A DNA stretch of 64,000 nucleotides, taken from assembly GCF_022605725.1 (NCBI RefSeq), contig NC_065547.1, positions 23,229,167-23,293,166 on the forward strand, in the 5' to 3' direction. The DNA comes from Anthonomus grandis grandis (taxonomy: Eukaryota; Arthropoda; Insecta; Coleoptera; Curculionidae). Position numbers and translations under genes: made by a program. The notes beneath the pieces are model-generated. The model was given only the letters and a program-made list of their open reading frames with translations, searched no databases and was not told the DNA's origin. Of the stretch, positions 41,101-51,300 are shown piece after piece. Each line of letters opens with the position of its first letter. Within the stretch, counting starts at the first letter, position 1.

Positions 41101-41801
41101 CCTTTTAAATTTACCATTCGAACCAAAACAGTAGATTTCTTCTGCGTAGATAAAGTCTTGGCTGGAAAAATTCCTTTACCATATAGTTTGCAGTTTTCCA
41201 TGGGCTCAATCAAAACAGTTTCTCCCTCTTTTCCTCCAGTTGTAGCATTAATCACCACCTCTGAATTTGCTGGTATGGTAATATCCTTGAATAACTTAAC
41301 GACTCTGGTATTTACTTTATCTTCATATAGGTGGTGCATAAAAATCTCTTCATTTCTCGTCGTCAATATCCGGTTATATACATCCATTTTAAACTGCTGA
41401 GCATTCATAACATCTAATCCTAATATGACATCATCCATGATTTCTGCCACTAATACTGGCTGTTGAAATGTTGTTAAGCCAATGGTGACTGTAGCTTCAT
41501 GCAATCCAAGAATCGGGATCCTTTTTCCATTTGCAGACTCCAGAATTAAATTGGGTGGTGCTGAAAGCCTACAGTGTGCTACGATGTTCGGCTTCACGAT
41601 AGTATGACTTGATCCTGTATCCACTACCATCTCACATTCACGGCCGCATATTTTTCCCGGTACTACCAAGCTCTCTCCAGGATGTGGCAGCCGGTTTAGT
41701 CTTATACGTGGGGCTTGGTAGCACCCAGCCAGCTTGCGCCCCATAAAGCTGACTAGTTGAAGTTTTCCTGGTTCCTTGGATCTCTTAAAGGCTTCGGGCA
41801 T
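38151..41801 (-). CDS. pol: Gypsy Pol polyprotein: protease, RT, RNase H, integrase
   Basis: 1216 open codons. Domains in order: aspartic protease with DTGSS at residue 61; reverse transcriptase with FCVDYRRLND (378-387), LDLKSGYWQV (415-424) and YLDD (478-481); RNase H starting ILDTDAS (623-629) and ending with NADALSRRP; integrase with a zinc-finger H864, H871, C901, C904 and catalytic D933, D993 and E1029 (35 residues between the last two). The tail has the usual GPFNVVTRI fold-like segment but no clear chromodomain. Its frame is -1 relative to gag with a 49-nt overlap (41753-41801), so it is probably made by ribosomal frameshifting. The first Met at 41801 may not be the true start. All catalytic residues are present. 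Confidence 0.95.
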   Translation of the reverse strand: MPEAFKRSKEPGKLQLVSFMGRKLAGCYQAPRIRLNRLPHPGESLVVPGKICGRECEMVVDTGSSHTIVKPNIVAHCRLSAPPNLILESANGKRIPILGLHEATVTIGLTTFQQPVLVAEIMDDVILGLDVMNAQQFKMDVYNRILTTRNEEIFMHHLYEDKVNTRVVKLFKDITIPANSEVVINATTGGKEGETVLIEPMENCKLYGKGIFPAKTLSTQKKSTVLVRMVNLKGYDQHLKQGENIGVCSEVVAVMKNADRSRYSNRPFPVCLQNLFEESSANLTIDQCSKLRRLLEENQDVFSLHDNDLGRTDLVQHRINTGDNAPIKQAPRRIPIAKQGEVSSMLQEMRTQGVIEPSQSPWTSPVVLVKKKDGSTRFCVDYRRLNDITKKDSYPLPRIDDTLDTLSGSQWFSTLDLKSGYWQVKMHPEDKEKTAFSTGTGLWQFTVMPFGLCNAPATFERLMETVLRGMTWESCLVYLDDVIILGKTFEDHLKNIQEVFVKLREANLKLSPKKCCLFQKEVRYLGHVISEKGVKTDPDKVEAIENWPRPTDKHQLRSFLGLCTYYRRFVRNFANLAKPLHKLTEDKMVFSWSTDCEEAFQRLKRALCTSPILTYPIPGQPFILDTDASNVGIGAVLSQKYEDGEHVIAYFSKTLSKPERNYCVTRRELLSAVKAIEHFHKYLYGQRFILRTDHASLKWLFQFKNPEGQIARWLQRLQEYDFTIEHRKGAYHQNADALSRRPCIETCQHCFKKESKQHPEIFTCNRIGLHSSKEWDVASLIQDQCDDPVFGLIYELKSREISKPEWKDISDKSPELKAYWSQWNSLVIKDGLLKRVWESVDGKEKTYLTVLPRKRIPEVLEAVHGGVGGGHFGVSKTLAKVRERFYWLNSHQDVERWCRQCEQCSSSKGPKTRTRGKMMQYLVGAPFERIAIDVAGPFPTSSSGNRYALVAMDYFSKWPEVYPIPNQEATTVAEVLFQNWICRFGVPREIHSDQGRNFESQIFQQVCQLLGINKTRTTPLHPQSDGMVERFNRTFETYLKMVVNSKQTDWDTCIQPFLLAYRSSIHKSTGKSPAKVVYGDELRLPLDIITGRPHKSETLEEYVDHLQERLQIVHEQARDKLHLESNRMKSRYDIKANSTGFNPGDKVWLYNPRRTKGKSPKLQKDWEGPFNVVTRINDVVYRIQRHPTAKMKIVNIVRLAPYHDSGGPMFDRDDQT

Positions 41802-43111
41802 TGACGTTTAAGGTGCCCCTCCTCATTACAATTCCAGCATTGCAATGGTCTTTTAGGTTTCCTCGCTAATAATGATTCAATCTTCTTTAGGCGATCTTCG
41901 AGATCACTTTCCGGAGTTCTGATTTGTCTTATTCGTGTCTGCCTTCTAGTTGCTTGAAAAGCTGCCTCATACTCTAGTCCATGGGCCAAAGCTTCTGAAA
42001 TACTTTTATGATGAGCCATCCTTAGGGCGTGGTTAGTATCTGGATCTCGAACTCCGTCAATAAAATAATTTATAGAAATTTGTTCTCGGAACTCTGTTGG
42101 GGCTGAAGGGTAAGCCAGATTTACTAATCGAGCAACATCGGCCTCAAACTGTTGAAGTCCTTCCTCGGGTTGTTGTCTTCTAGATTTCAATTGAGCCTGG
42201 TACACTTGTTGTAGATGGGCTTCACCGTATCTCATCTCTAAGGTACGCACCAGTACGTCGAAATTGAGCTGATCCTCAGATGGCACCATTCTTAATATTT
42301 CTGTAGCTTCTCCTCTAAGGCTTAGCTTAAGATTGATTGCCTTTTCTTCGTTATCCCAGCGATTTCCCCTAGCAGCGGCCTCAAATTGATTTAAATAGGT
42401 ACTCCATGCTTCTTTGCCGTCGAATTTTGGTGGCTTTACTTTCATCATTGTTTGCATTCTAGGATCGGGATAAAGAGGGGTCTGTTTTACTTTCATCTCT
42501 AGTTCTTGGATCTTTTTTTGTACTTGTCCCAATTCTTCTTCTACTGTTGCTTCAAAGTTAGTCATTAATTGTTTCTGATTCTTCTCCAGATCTCCTTTAA
42601 GTTGTAAAACTCGTTCCTCTTGTTTTCTGTCTCGTTCTTCCTGCTCCTTTTTAAGATTATCTTTTAAATTCAGTAAGTCATCTTTCATGGTTCGAATCAG
42701 GTCTTCATTTTCTTTCTTCAGGTCAGATTTAATTGTCTTAAGTAAATCTTCCTGTTTCTTATCTCGCTCTTCCTGTTCTTCCCTCTGTTTACGGTCTCGT
42801 TCTTCTTGTTTACGGTCTCGTTCTTCTTGTTCTTCCTTTTGTTTACGGTCTCTTTCTTCTTGTTTGCGGTCTCGTTCTTCTTGTTCTTCCTTCTGTTTAC
42901 GGTCTCGTTCTTCTTGCTTGCGGTCTCGTTCTTCTTGTTCTTCCTTCTGTTTACGATCTCTTTCTTCTTGTTTGCGGTCTCGTTCTTCTTGTTCTTTCCT
43001 CTGCTTACGCTCTCGTTCTTCTTGTTCTACTTTTTGCTCGTCAAACTTCCTCAATAGCAGCTCCATCAATTTCTCGGTCTCCATCTTGGCCTGAGTTCTT
43101 GTTAAAGGCAT
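41753..43111 (-). CDS. gag: Gypsy Gag with N-terminal charged repeat and CCHC zinc knuckle
   Basis: 452 codons, ATG at 43111 right inside the 5' LTR and primer-binding site. Residues of roughly 25-130 are a long, highly charged helical repeat of EERDRKQ/KEEQ units, predicted to be coiled coil. A capsid-like region follows (about 215-390), then one zinc knuckle CWNCNEEGHLKRQC (425-438). The frame overlaps pol by 49 nt. The repeat is also a DNA minisatellite (about 42775-43030), unusual for Gag and prone to length change. Confidence 0.92.
   Translation of the reverse strand: MPLTRTQAKMETEKLMELLLRKFDEQKVEQEERERKQRKEQEERDRKQEERDRKQKEEQEERDRKQEERDRKQKEEQEERDRKQEERDRKQKEEQEERDRKQEERDRKQREEQEERDKKQEDLLKTIKSDLKKENEDLIRTMKDDLLNLKDNLKKEQEERDRKQEERVLQLKGDLEKNQKQLMTNFEATVEEELGQVQKKIQELEMKVKQTPLYPDPRMQTMMKVKPPKFDGKEAWSTYLNQFEAAARGNRWDNEEKAINLKLSLRGEATEILRMVPSEDQLNFDVLVRTLEMRYGEAHLQQVYQAQLKSRRQQPEEGLQQFEADVARLVNLAYPSAPTEFREQISINYFIDGVRDPDTNHALRMAHHKSISEALAHGLEYEAAFQATRRQTRIRQIRTPESDLEDRLKKIESLLARKPKRPLQCWNCNEEGHLKRQCPKPLRDPRNQENFN
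42775..43030. repeat. Coding minisatellite in gypsy gag
   Basis: Repeats of TCTCGTTCTTCTTG separated by TTTACGG/TTGCGG units (plus strand) encode the EERDRKQ motif. Long antisense frames here (plus strand, Ser/Leu-rich) are by-products of the repeat. Confidence 0.85.
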
Positions 43112-43135
43112 CCACTAAAATGAGCTTCCAAATAT

Positions 43136-43152
43136 CCCACTTCTGACACCAA
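43136..43152 (-). other. Primer-binding site of the gypsy element
   Basis: Minus strand TGGTGTCAGAAGTGGGA lies two bases inside the 5' LTR. The sequence resembles the 3' end complement of a leucine tRNA, from memory. Confidence 0.7.
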
Positions 43153-43153
43153 T

Positions 43154-43648
43154 TGTAACGAAATTCGGGAACACACCTTTATTGTCAACGTCAAAAACAC
43201 TAACCTAACTCGCCTTGACTGTCGTTTAATTGTTTCCAAGGTAAAAACTGACTAAACAATTAAAACTGAATGATTTGTCACGAAGCGCGTCCTTTTTAAA
43301 ACCCGATGGAACAGTTTCGAAATATTTAGAATTATCTTCATTGTTTTTGCCCAAAGAGACCAATAATTTTAGGAGAATACTGACAGTCAAAGCAAGCAAG
43401 TATACAAATTCTAGAAAATTAGAACTACAGGGATTTGCAATAATATAACCTAAATAACCTAAATTGGGGCCAAAATGGGGCTCTCAAACAAGATGAACTA
43501 CTTAAAAACTAAACACTATAGATGAAAATAATAGACCAAACGTAAGTAGAACCCTAAAGAAACCCTACGAATCAACTTTAACTACAGAATACTAATAAAA
43601 TTGTACAAAAACTAGCAGAATAATTAACGTATTTACATTTTCATAATA
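43154..43648 (-). repeat. Gypsy LTR (5' LTR in element sense)
   Basis: 495 bp, nearly identical to 37645-38139. Followed by ATAT (43649-43652). Confidence 0.93.
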
Positions 43649-43652
43649 ATAT

Positions 43653-44525
43653 GTTTAATGCCTGAACTCATTTTCGGGTTGAACGTTTTGGATTGTGCTC
43701 TACAGATTTTTTTACGCGATCGGAGTTCTCAGGCGTTCTTACACTTTTTCTTGGTCCCTTGTGTTTCGACATTGACAGCTGAACCTATGTTTTCAAATTA
43801 CGTACCATTCTTTTATAGCATGAGCCGAAAGAACTCAACCGTGACGACCTATAAATTAGGAAATGGCGCTGGGCAGCCAATATACCTTTATTATTTTTGA
43901 AGTAGGATTCAATCACAATAGCACGTTTCTTACCGGGCCACTGCTCCATAGTTACTAAATGGCATACTGTGACAGATAATTTAACAATACAATCCACAGC
44001 CAACTATTCATAGTTGGAAAATAACAACATTATCAAAACTTCCCACTCTCAAGGGTCACCTTGTCTAACGGTTTTACAGTAAATAATAAATTTCCAGTAT
44101 TTTTTGTTCAAAATACTCTAAGTAAAGCTTTTCTATTACTTTACCTGCATTCGAAAGCTGGGTTTGGATTTCTAGGTTCTCTGCATTAGTTTTCTTTTGA
44201 ATTATATAGGGTGGCTTAAAATTCGCAGTTTTACCGCTAGATACAAAAATACTCAAAAGTATCATCCTGTATATTATCAAATAGTTACATTATCATATCA
44301 TCCATATCAAAATTTACGTAATAACGTGAGTATTTATTGCAGAAGTAAAAATTGTGAATATTCGAAAATTAAAGTGTTGAATAATACATTAGCACATTTT
44401 TAAGCAGATTGAATAAAATGGAAAATATAATTCTTCGAATAAAATTTTGATAAAGTTAAACTTAATGGACACCGTGACCAAATATTAGCAAGAACTAACT
44501 ATCAAGAACTAATATCTGTTGACCT
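43653..44525. other. Spacer, nothing recognised
   Basis: Open frames at 43658-43900 and 44074-44403 show no known motif. Confidence 0.4.
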
Positions 44526-44529
44526 CTTC

Positions 44530-45720
44530 AGCATAAATCCACACTGATAGTCGCCAATTTGTTCCTCCTCATACGGTAATATGCGGCTCAATAGCACATT
44601 GTTCAGTATCGATATTTCCCTGTAGTTGATACATTTCAGGCGGACTCCCTATTTATAATATACAATAATATATAATAATACTATCATCTATATAAATAAT
44701 ACTATCGTTGCATTCATTTGCCAAGGCTTCCCATTTCCTAGTTCTATATTTAAATTATGTAGTTCTTTATGGAGTTGTGTTATTTTCTACCTGAATCCGA
44801 GAGATCTCTCACATTTTCCGGGACATTCTGTACAGCTGAAGAGTTCCTCTTTGGGCAATATGTGTAAACTTCACAACAGAGAAATGGGAAATATATATAT
44901 CGCCTCCATACTTTAGGCATTCCGCTGATGTTGTATCACATCCAGGCGTTACAACATCAGCAGAATACTTACTGTTGGAGTTTGTTTTTTAGTATTTCCG
45001 CCGTATCCGTTATTAATTCGGCCCCATAGCTTTTTAGGATACTGCTTGATATAGGTTTATATCCGTTCTCCATCTGCACTATTTCTTGAAAAATCTCCTA
45101 CTATTGTTCCTTATGGCATCCTCCTCCAGTTGCTGTGGTACTTTATCATAGGCCGCTCTTTTATTGTGCCTTATGAGTTTCCTTGCCTCTTATAACAACC
45201 GCAATCTGACTTTAGTTTTTACGATCTGGATTTGTTCGCATTCCTCATTATATCATTATTTATTCTGTCCTGATTTTATTTCCTAGTGTTTTCTTCGTGA
45301 CCGCCACTAATTATTGAGCGTGCCCCACGCTGTTTCTATGTCTTTCATCTCAGGGGTGTTTTGTAGTAGTCGATTTTTCATTTCGGTCTGGTTGGTTCAT
45401 ATTTTAGCGTTTCCAAGTGTGCTTACTTCCTATCTTGCTATAATTGTGGCTTGCTGCTCTTTTTTTATGCTGTTGATTCTCAGGAGCGATTTTGCCTGTA
45501 CTAGGAAATTACCGCGTCTGAACCCTTCGGCTTCCCACATGCATGACATTTCTTGCACATTTAGCGTTGACCAACACATAGTCTATCTAGTTTCGTGTTC
45601 TGTGGTCATTCGAGACCCATTCTTCTTTTTTTATGTTTTTTTGTTCAAACATCGTTAAAACAGCCATTAACCAGCGACCAATAATCTCGCTGCTAGTCCT
45701 GACAACCGTGGCCCGTTGTC
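44530..45720 (-). pseudogene. RTE-like LINE remnant (endonuclease-to-RT region)
   Basis: The minus-strand reading gives NRLLQNTPEMKDIETAWGTL near 45350, then EARKLIRHNKRAAYDKVPQQ near 45180, followed by an LEEDAIRNNSRRFF block. This order is typical of the linker between endonuclease and RT in RTE-type elements. Many stops; the RT active site was not found. Confidence 0.5.
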
Positions 45721-45759
45721 ATTTGAAATAACGTGGAGGCTGCGATTTCCGATATGTCA

Positions 45760-46630
45760 GAAAATATTCCAAGGAATTCCAACCATAGGACATTAAAAAT
45801 GTTTTGGCCTATTTTCACACCTTTTTTTTAAGTTTCCATTAGAAAAGCAAAAAAATTACTTAGGCTTAATTGATGTCTTCGTTTAAAGGATTCTTGATAA
45901 TGATGATGGTACCACCACCACCAGCTAGCTGAAGCTAATTGAAGCTATAAAACCAGATAATTAATTATCTCGGAATATATGCATTCAAAATATCCTGAAG
46001 GTCGCCTTTTACAACATTTATTGAAAAAATATTGAAATGTATTATTATGTTTTTGCATTCTATAGTTAATTGTATTAGCTGGTAATCGTATAAACGTTCA
46101 TCCTACTTTCATAAGTTAATTGGTTGTTCATGGGGCAACAATTCATTGAACCTTCTGCATGTTTATTTTTATTATTTGGTTACACAAAAATTATGCGTAT
46201 ATATTATTACCAACACGCTAAATTTCAATTATTCGTAATATAATTATTAATTAAAACGTTTCTTGCCTATGTTCGATGAATTCTTACATTATGTTAAATT
46301 TGGATTTTTAAAGAAACTTTTATTTCCGGAACCTAACTATTAGTATTTAAGTAGAGGAAACATCATATATAATTTGAAAGGGATTTTAAGTTTTTTTAGA
46401 TTATTTGCTAATATACAGACTGTTCCCAAAAAATCATTATTTAATCATTTTCGTATTTAGGGGTAAAATCAGGAAAGGTAAGCAACCCCGTATCATTTAA
46501 AATAAAACCATTACAGAGGACTTTGAATCAAAGGAATTCAAAGGACTTTCAAGTTTTTACGAATGCAGATAGAGCATTAAGAACTACTTAATTTGAGATG
46601 TTTTAAAATTGAAAAAAATGAAAAATAATT
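45760..46630. other. AT-rich spacer, nothing recognised
   Basis: No frame with a domain. A CAGGGTGGTTCATCTG motif at about 46635 looks like the end of a mariner/Tc1-type element and may belong to the remnant that follows. Confidence 0.35.
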
Positions 46631-46949
46631 ATACAGGGTGGTTCATCTGAAATATAACAAAGATTATGTTCTTTTTTGGAATAAGCGGCAGCAATATCTC
46701 GTTAAAAATATTTAAGATCGTTAAATCATAAGCAATTACCTATGATGCCAAATTTTCAAAATAAACCTATGTCCTGTTTTCGGTAAAAGTCTAACCTACC
46801 ATCGACCGTGATTTAAGCTGAGCTTTATTTAAGCTGTTATTTTGAAATTATGTAGTTTTACGGCTAGACTTTATGAAATATTCCGCCATGGGATTTCCTT
46901 TTAAGAATAGTTATGTTTTCCTGAGGACATTACACCCAGAAGGAATAAT

Positions 46950-48005
46950 TTCTTCAACCTAATTTTTGTAGCAATGAGGTTGTCTTAAATCAAGATTCTT
47001 ACATAAAACAATAACATTTGCAAGAATTTTTATAGACAAGTAATAAGAAAAAATTAAAAATGTGTTTGACGATCCTGCAGTTGAATGTATTTTATATATA
47101 TGTTTAGGCATAGACAAACTGAGATGATCGATGTCTGGTTGTGGCACATCATTCCAAACAACTCAAACTTCGTGGATTAGCTGTAACAGAGTCTGTGGCG
47201 AAAGGTACAAGCTGGTTAGTGTCCTTCCCATCATATCCCACACATGTTCGATGAGATTTAAATCCCGTGAACGGGGTGACCACGCAAGACAGTAACATCT
47301 GCTTCTTAAAATAAGTCCGTAGTAGGACGAGCAATTGCTCACCTTGCTGAAAAGGGACGTTTCGATTGCACTTTAGATAAGGCAGTAAAGTAGTTTGTAG
47401 GACATCATCAACATTAACACGCAGCAGTTATCTTGCCTCGAACAAAGAGAAGGGCTACCTTAGGGCCAATAGCCCCCCAAACCATTATCCGAACAGTCCT
47501 GTGTACATGCCCCTCAACAGTAAATCCAATGTCACGCCATTCTGCAAGGCGGCATTTTACCCTTCTAGGCCCATCGTGTATACCTAGACAGAGTTACGAT
47601 TCTTCGCTGAAGAGGACATTATGCGATGACATCTGCCGCCCAATGTTGCCTTTCTCTGCTCCAGTTTAAATGTTGACGACACTAGTTTGCAAAAAGAAGT
47701 CCAAAGGCTCGAATATGACGATAAAGCGTACACCTAGTAACAGGTCTACCTTCTTCTCCAAACCATTGGGCAGTGAATTGATGCGTAATATCAAAACGGT
47801 CTCGTAGGGCTATTGTCTGAAACGTAGTATCTTGACACGCAACGTTGTGTACCACCGTTGTCTACCACCCAAAGCAGTATACACCGCTTTTGGCCTTCTT
47901 TTTCCTCCTCACACATGGTGTATATAGTGGAACCATCCAATTTGCAATGGAGGCGAAATATCTTGGGGTAACCTAGATAGCTTAACTGGAACTTGCATCT
48001 TGACC
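46950..48005 (-). pseudogene. Tc1-like (DD34E-type) transposase remnant
   Basis: Minus-strand pieces: SSEESQLCLGIHDGPRRVK near 47600 (first catalytic block, SDES-type), TVRIMVWGAIGPK near 47490, an FQQ block near 47350 with the expected Asp lost, SRDLNLIEHVWDMMGRTL near 47240 (third block with Glu) and WNDVPQPDIDHLSLSMP near 47130. This is the order of Tc1-clade transposases. Frameshifts and stops are spread through it. Confidence 0.68.
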
Positions 48006-48009
48006 AAAA

Positions 48010-49390
48010 AATCAAGCAAAACTGTCCCTATGGAATTATCTTATATGGAAACCTGGGGAATGAACCCAAAACGGATGCAGTGGTTATACACACAGGTCAT
48101 CAGACCTCCGATAGCCTACGGCTCTGTGGTGTAATGGAGCAAAACACAACAACTGGCCAAAAAAAATTTAACAGCCTTCAAAGACAGACTTGCTTGCTCA
48201 TTACGGTGGCAATCAGAACCACCCCGACAGCCGCCATGGAAGAACTGACCTCTCTGCATATATACCTGCAGGGGAAAGCTATAAGAACTACTTACAGGCT
48301 GCACCATGTCATAAATGGCATCTCAACACACAAAGTCTGGATGAAATCAACTGAACTGGTTGAGAAGGTGTGCAATCACAGCACACTTGGTATGCTATCA
48401 GAACTAATGCCAAGAAAAATGCTAAACGCAGGTTCATACTAGGTCATCATGCCAGACCGACGAAACGGATGGAACTAGAGAAAGCTGATATCCAAGTATA
48501 TTCCGACGGCTCCACAATTTTCATAACAATTTTCGAGTAGGAGCTGAAATATATACTGCACTAACCCAAGGACCATCTATCTGCCTTGGGAAACACTCAT
48601 CAAATTTTCAGGCCGAAGTACATGTGATTGAAATCTGTGCAAGAATGCTTAAATAAATGCAACTTAAAAACAGAACCTAGAAATGCTTGAATCCGCTACC
48701 TGCACATCTAGAGCAACATGGAGTTGCAAAAACGATCTTATACTGCTTGGGAAAGGCAACAAAATTATCCTAACATAAATTCCGGGACATGTTGAGCTTA
48801 CAGGAAATGAGGTGGCTGACAAGCTAGCCAAAAAAGGAGCAGAATCCAACCTGATAGGTTACCAGCATTAGGGATTGCCTGCAACAAGGCAAAACACACC
48901 ATCACAAACCTGGTGCACAACAAAGCAAAGTGCTACTGGGAGGGATTATCAGGACACCACCAAAGGCTTTTATACCCGACGTAATAAGGAAGATAACAGA
49001 CACCATAAGGGAACTTAACAGGGAATACCTAAAAGTCCCAATGTATACCGGCCACTGCAGACTATGTCACCACATGAATACGATTGGTTTGGCGAAAATC
49101 GCCAAATGCAGACTATGCATGGAGGAAGACGAAACTGCAAAGCATATCATATGCAGATGTCCAGTACTAGAGAGAATCAGGCAGGCCATCTTCAGCAATG
49201 CCTTACCTAAGACGGAAGATATTAACAATATTTCTCCCAATCAAATTACCGAACTCTTCAAGAGGACGGACTTACTTGGCAAAGTATAAATACCTAGGAG
49301 TGAGCCACAATAGACCTAGGGTAGCAGTGGAGGGACACAAAGTACCCCATTCAAGACAAATCTAACCTAGCTGGTGGTCAGGAGGTGCTT
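48010..49390 (+). pseudogene. LINE 3' part: RT end, RNase H and zinc-knuckle tail
   Basis: VIRPPIAYGSVV near 48090 is the end of RT. RNase H follows: FRVGAEIYTALTQGPSI near 48530 and IPGHVELTGNEVADKLAKKG near 48780. The C-terminal tail is YTGHCRLCHHMNTIGLAKIA and CRLCMEEDETAKHIICRCPV (49040-49165). RNase H after RT is found in the I, R1 and LOA-type LINEs. The last frame (48930-49289) is open; upstream parts have stops and frame changes. The same family contributed 9890-10215. Confidence 0.72.
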
Positions 49391-49392
49391 GA

Positions 49393-49505
49393 CAGAACTT
49401 TGTCAAGTATAAAATTAAACGTCCCTCTGTATATCTAGATTGTGTTTTTTTTTTTAAGAAGTTATTAACGGTGGTTCGTTTTGAAATGAAAGCACTGTGT
49501 ATACA
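49393..49505. repeat. Dispersed repeat shared with 57532-57630 and 19147-19190
   Basis: Shared blocks: AGAACTTTGTCAA.TATAAAATTAA, CTGTATATCTA.ATTG, TTTTTTTTAAGAAGT, then a GGTGGTtcgTTTTGAAATGAAAGC-like end. It is probably part of a repeat family of unknown class. Confidence 0.6.
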
Positions 49506-49509
49506 ATTA

Positions 49510-51300
49510 TTTAACAAGATGTGTACCAGTATTACCCACAGAAGTGCTTAAACCGATTTGCAGATTGATTTCAAATTCATGCCCTAAGTCCTAATATCCC
49601 GCAAAGTATCACACGTCATTGGGATTTATCTATTTTTTTTTTGTATGTATAAGGATATTTTATCTTATTTATTTAGAATTTATCTCTAAACATGTTATAA
49701 ATTTGTATACTCGTAAGATCAATTGTTGAGATAATGTTGAATCTATTCGCCGAATATTGAAAATTGATACTAAAAATAGATTTGCTTTAAGGTTAAGAAG
49801 CAAATATTGCTTTTCAGTTTCAAGTTGTATATATATTTTTCAAACATTGAAATGGTCAAGCTATCTGCACATAATTACTAAATGTGGTTGATTTTAGAGT
49901 AACTTGAGACAATATAGAATTCTTTTATACGAAAATTTCGGCAATATATAGTTGATGTAAAAAAAGGATCTGCCTGATGAAATTTCATTAATCATATCAT
50001 TCAAAAAAAAAAGACTCGATTTTGGTTTACTTAATTATTATTTATTAGCCATCATTTAATTCTGTATTAAATTATTAATTATGTTTAAACATTTCTTGCA
50101 TAATTATTTTAACTATTATATACGGGTGAGGTAGCATTTTGTAGCGTCAATAAATAAATAAATAAATTAAAAGATCTGTTTTTGAAAGTGATAGACATCG
50201 GTAAAGTAGTTGAATCTAATTTTCAAACTTTCGTTGTCTTTATTTTAAAATAAGCTCGACGTTTCGGTGAAACTATCCTCAACCGTTATTAAGTATAAAC
50301 TGAGTTTCAAGAGGTGAGCTTCAAGTGAGCTTGAAAGGTTGTGCTAAATTTAAAATAAGTAGTAAGAGTAGATTACTAAAATAAGAGTAATTAGATCTTT
50401 CATGATTTTTAACCTATGTAATAAGTGCGTTTATAGATTGAAAATGTTTATATTAGGTAGCCTTAAAGTAAATATTTTATATAATAAAAGCTTTACAAAA
50501 TATTTATGTGTTACCATGAAAGTAAATATTTAATTTTCTAGGCCAAGAAAAATATTTATTGTGTACGTAAGCACAAAGGGAAGTCAATGTTAGATAAACG
50601 GTGCTGGTTACATAATTTATGTACCATTGGGCTGACCCATTTTTGGTAACTATAGGAGTTGTGTTGAATTTTGAAGGAATAAAACTTATTGAACAGTAAT
50701 GGGCTTTTTAATAGTAATTAACAACAGCAAAAAGAGATGATAGCACAAAATCATAAAATTTTGTTACTTTAAATACCTGTGGATTAAGATTAAAAAACTA
50801 TATTGGAAATACCTTTATGGTGATTAAAAAATGAAGCATTTTTAATTTGTCAATTAAACAATGTTATACCGCAGGATAAAAATAAAACTAATCTCAATTT
50901 TCGATTGGGAATGAAAAACGGCCTGCTTTTTCATTAAACTTCCTACTATCTCAAGCAGCTTCAAAATGGGTGTAATCTTTAATAAAAATATATTTATTAG
51001 TAATAAAGTTATGAAAAACAAAAGGTTTTTCAAAATCAACTAAGCTACCAGCGACGAAAGCTACCTGTATCAACAATTATCAAAAAATTACGTTATTTTT
51101 AACTTTACCAATACACCGCCACTGGATAAGAAAACAAAACGTTTTATAGTAGTAATGAAATTACGCTTAACTTTACATACATTTAACTAATTGTACAAAC
51201 AAGGTTTTACAATTTTTTTAAATAAAATTAATGTTTTGGAAATAAGTTAAACCAGGAACCTCAGAGACTTTTTTGGTTTCCACTGAATATAGATATAATG
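49510..51300. other. AT-rich spacer with LINE-tail and dispersed motif
   Basis: A GTAGCGTCAATAAATAAATA tail near 50135-50165 could be the 3' end of a LINE. GCTCGACGTTTCGGTGAAAC near 50255 resembles a motif often dispersed with retroelements in insects. No gene was recognised. Confidence 0.4.

Larger units (their letters stand above)
37645..43648 (-). mobile_element. Complete Ty3/gypsy LTR retrotransposon, probably recent
   Basis: 6004 bp with two 495-bp LTRs, ATAT target duplication on both sides, a primer-binding site, a polypurine tract, intact gag and intact pol. No env-like frame is present. Near-identical LTRs and open frames argue for a recent insertion. Confidence 0.93.

Noticed and set aside
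42687..43094. Long Ser/Leu/Phe-rich open frames on the plus strand opposite gag
   Set aside because: They arise because the antisense of the EERDRKQ repeat is stop-free in two frames. There is no independent signal, and the gag frame has the zinc knuckle and element context.
37645..43648. Possible endogenous retrovirus with env
   Set aside because: After integrase only the polypurine tract and LTR remain; there is no third frame, so it is a plain gypsy retrotransposon.
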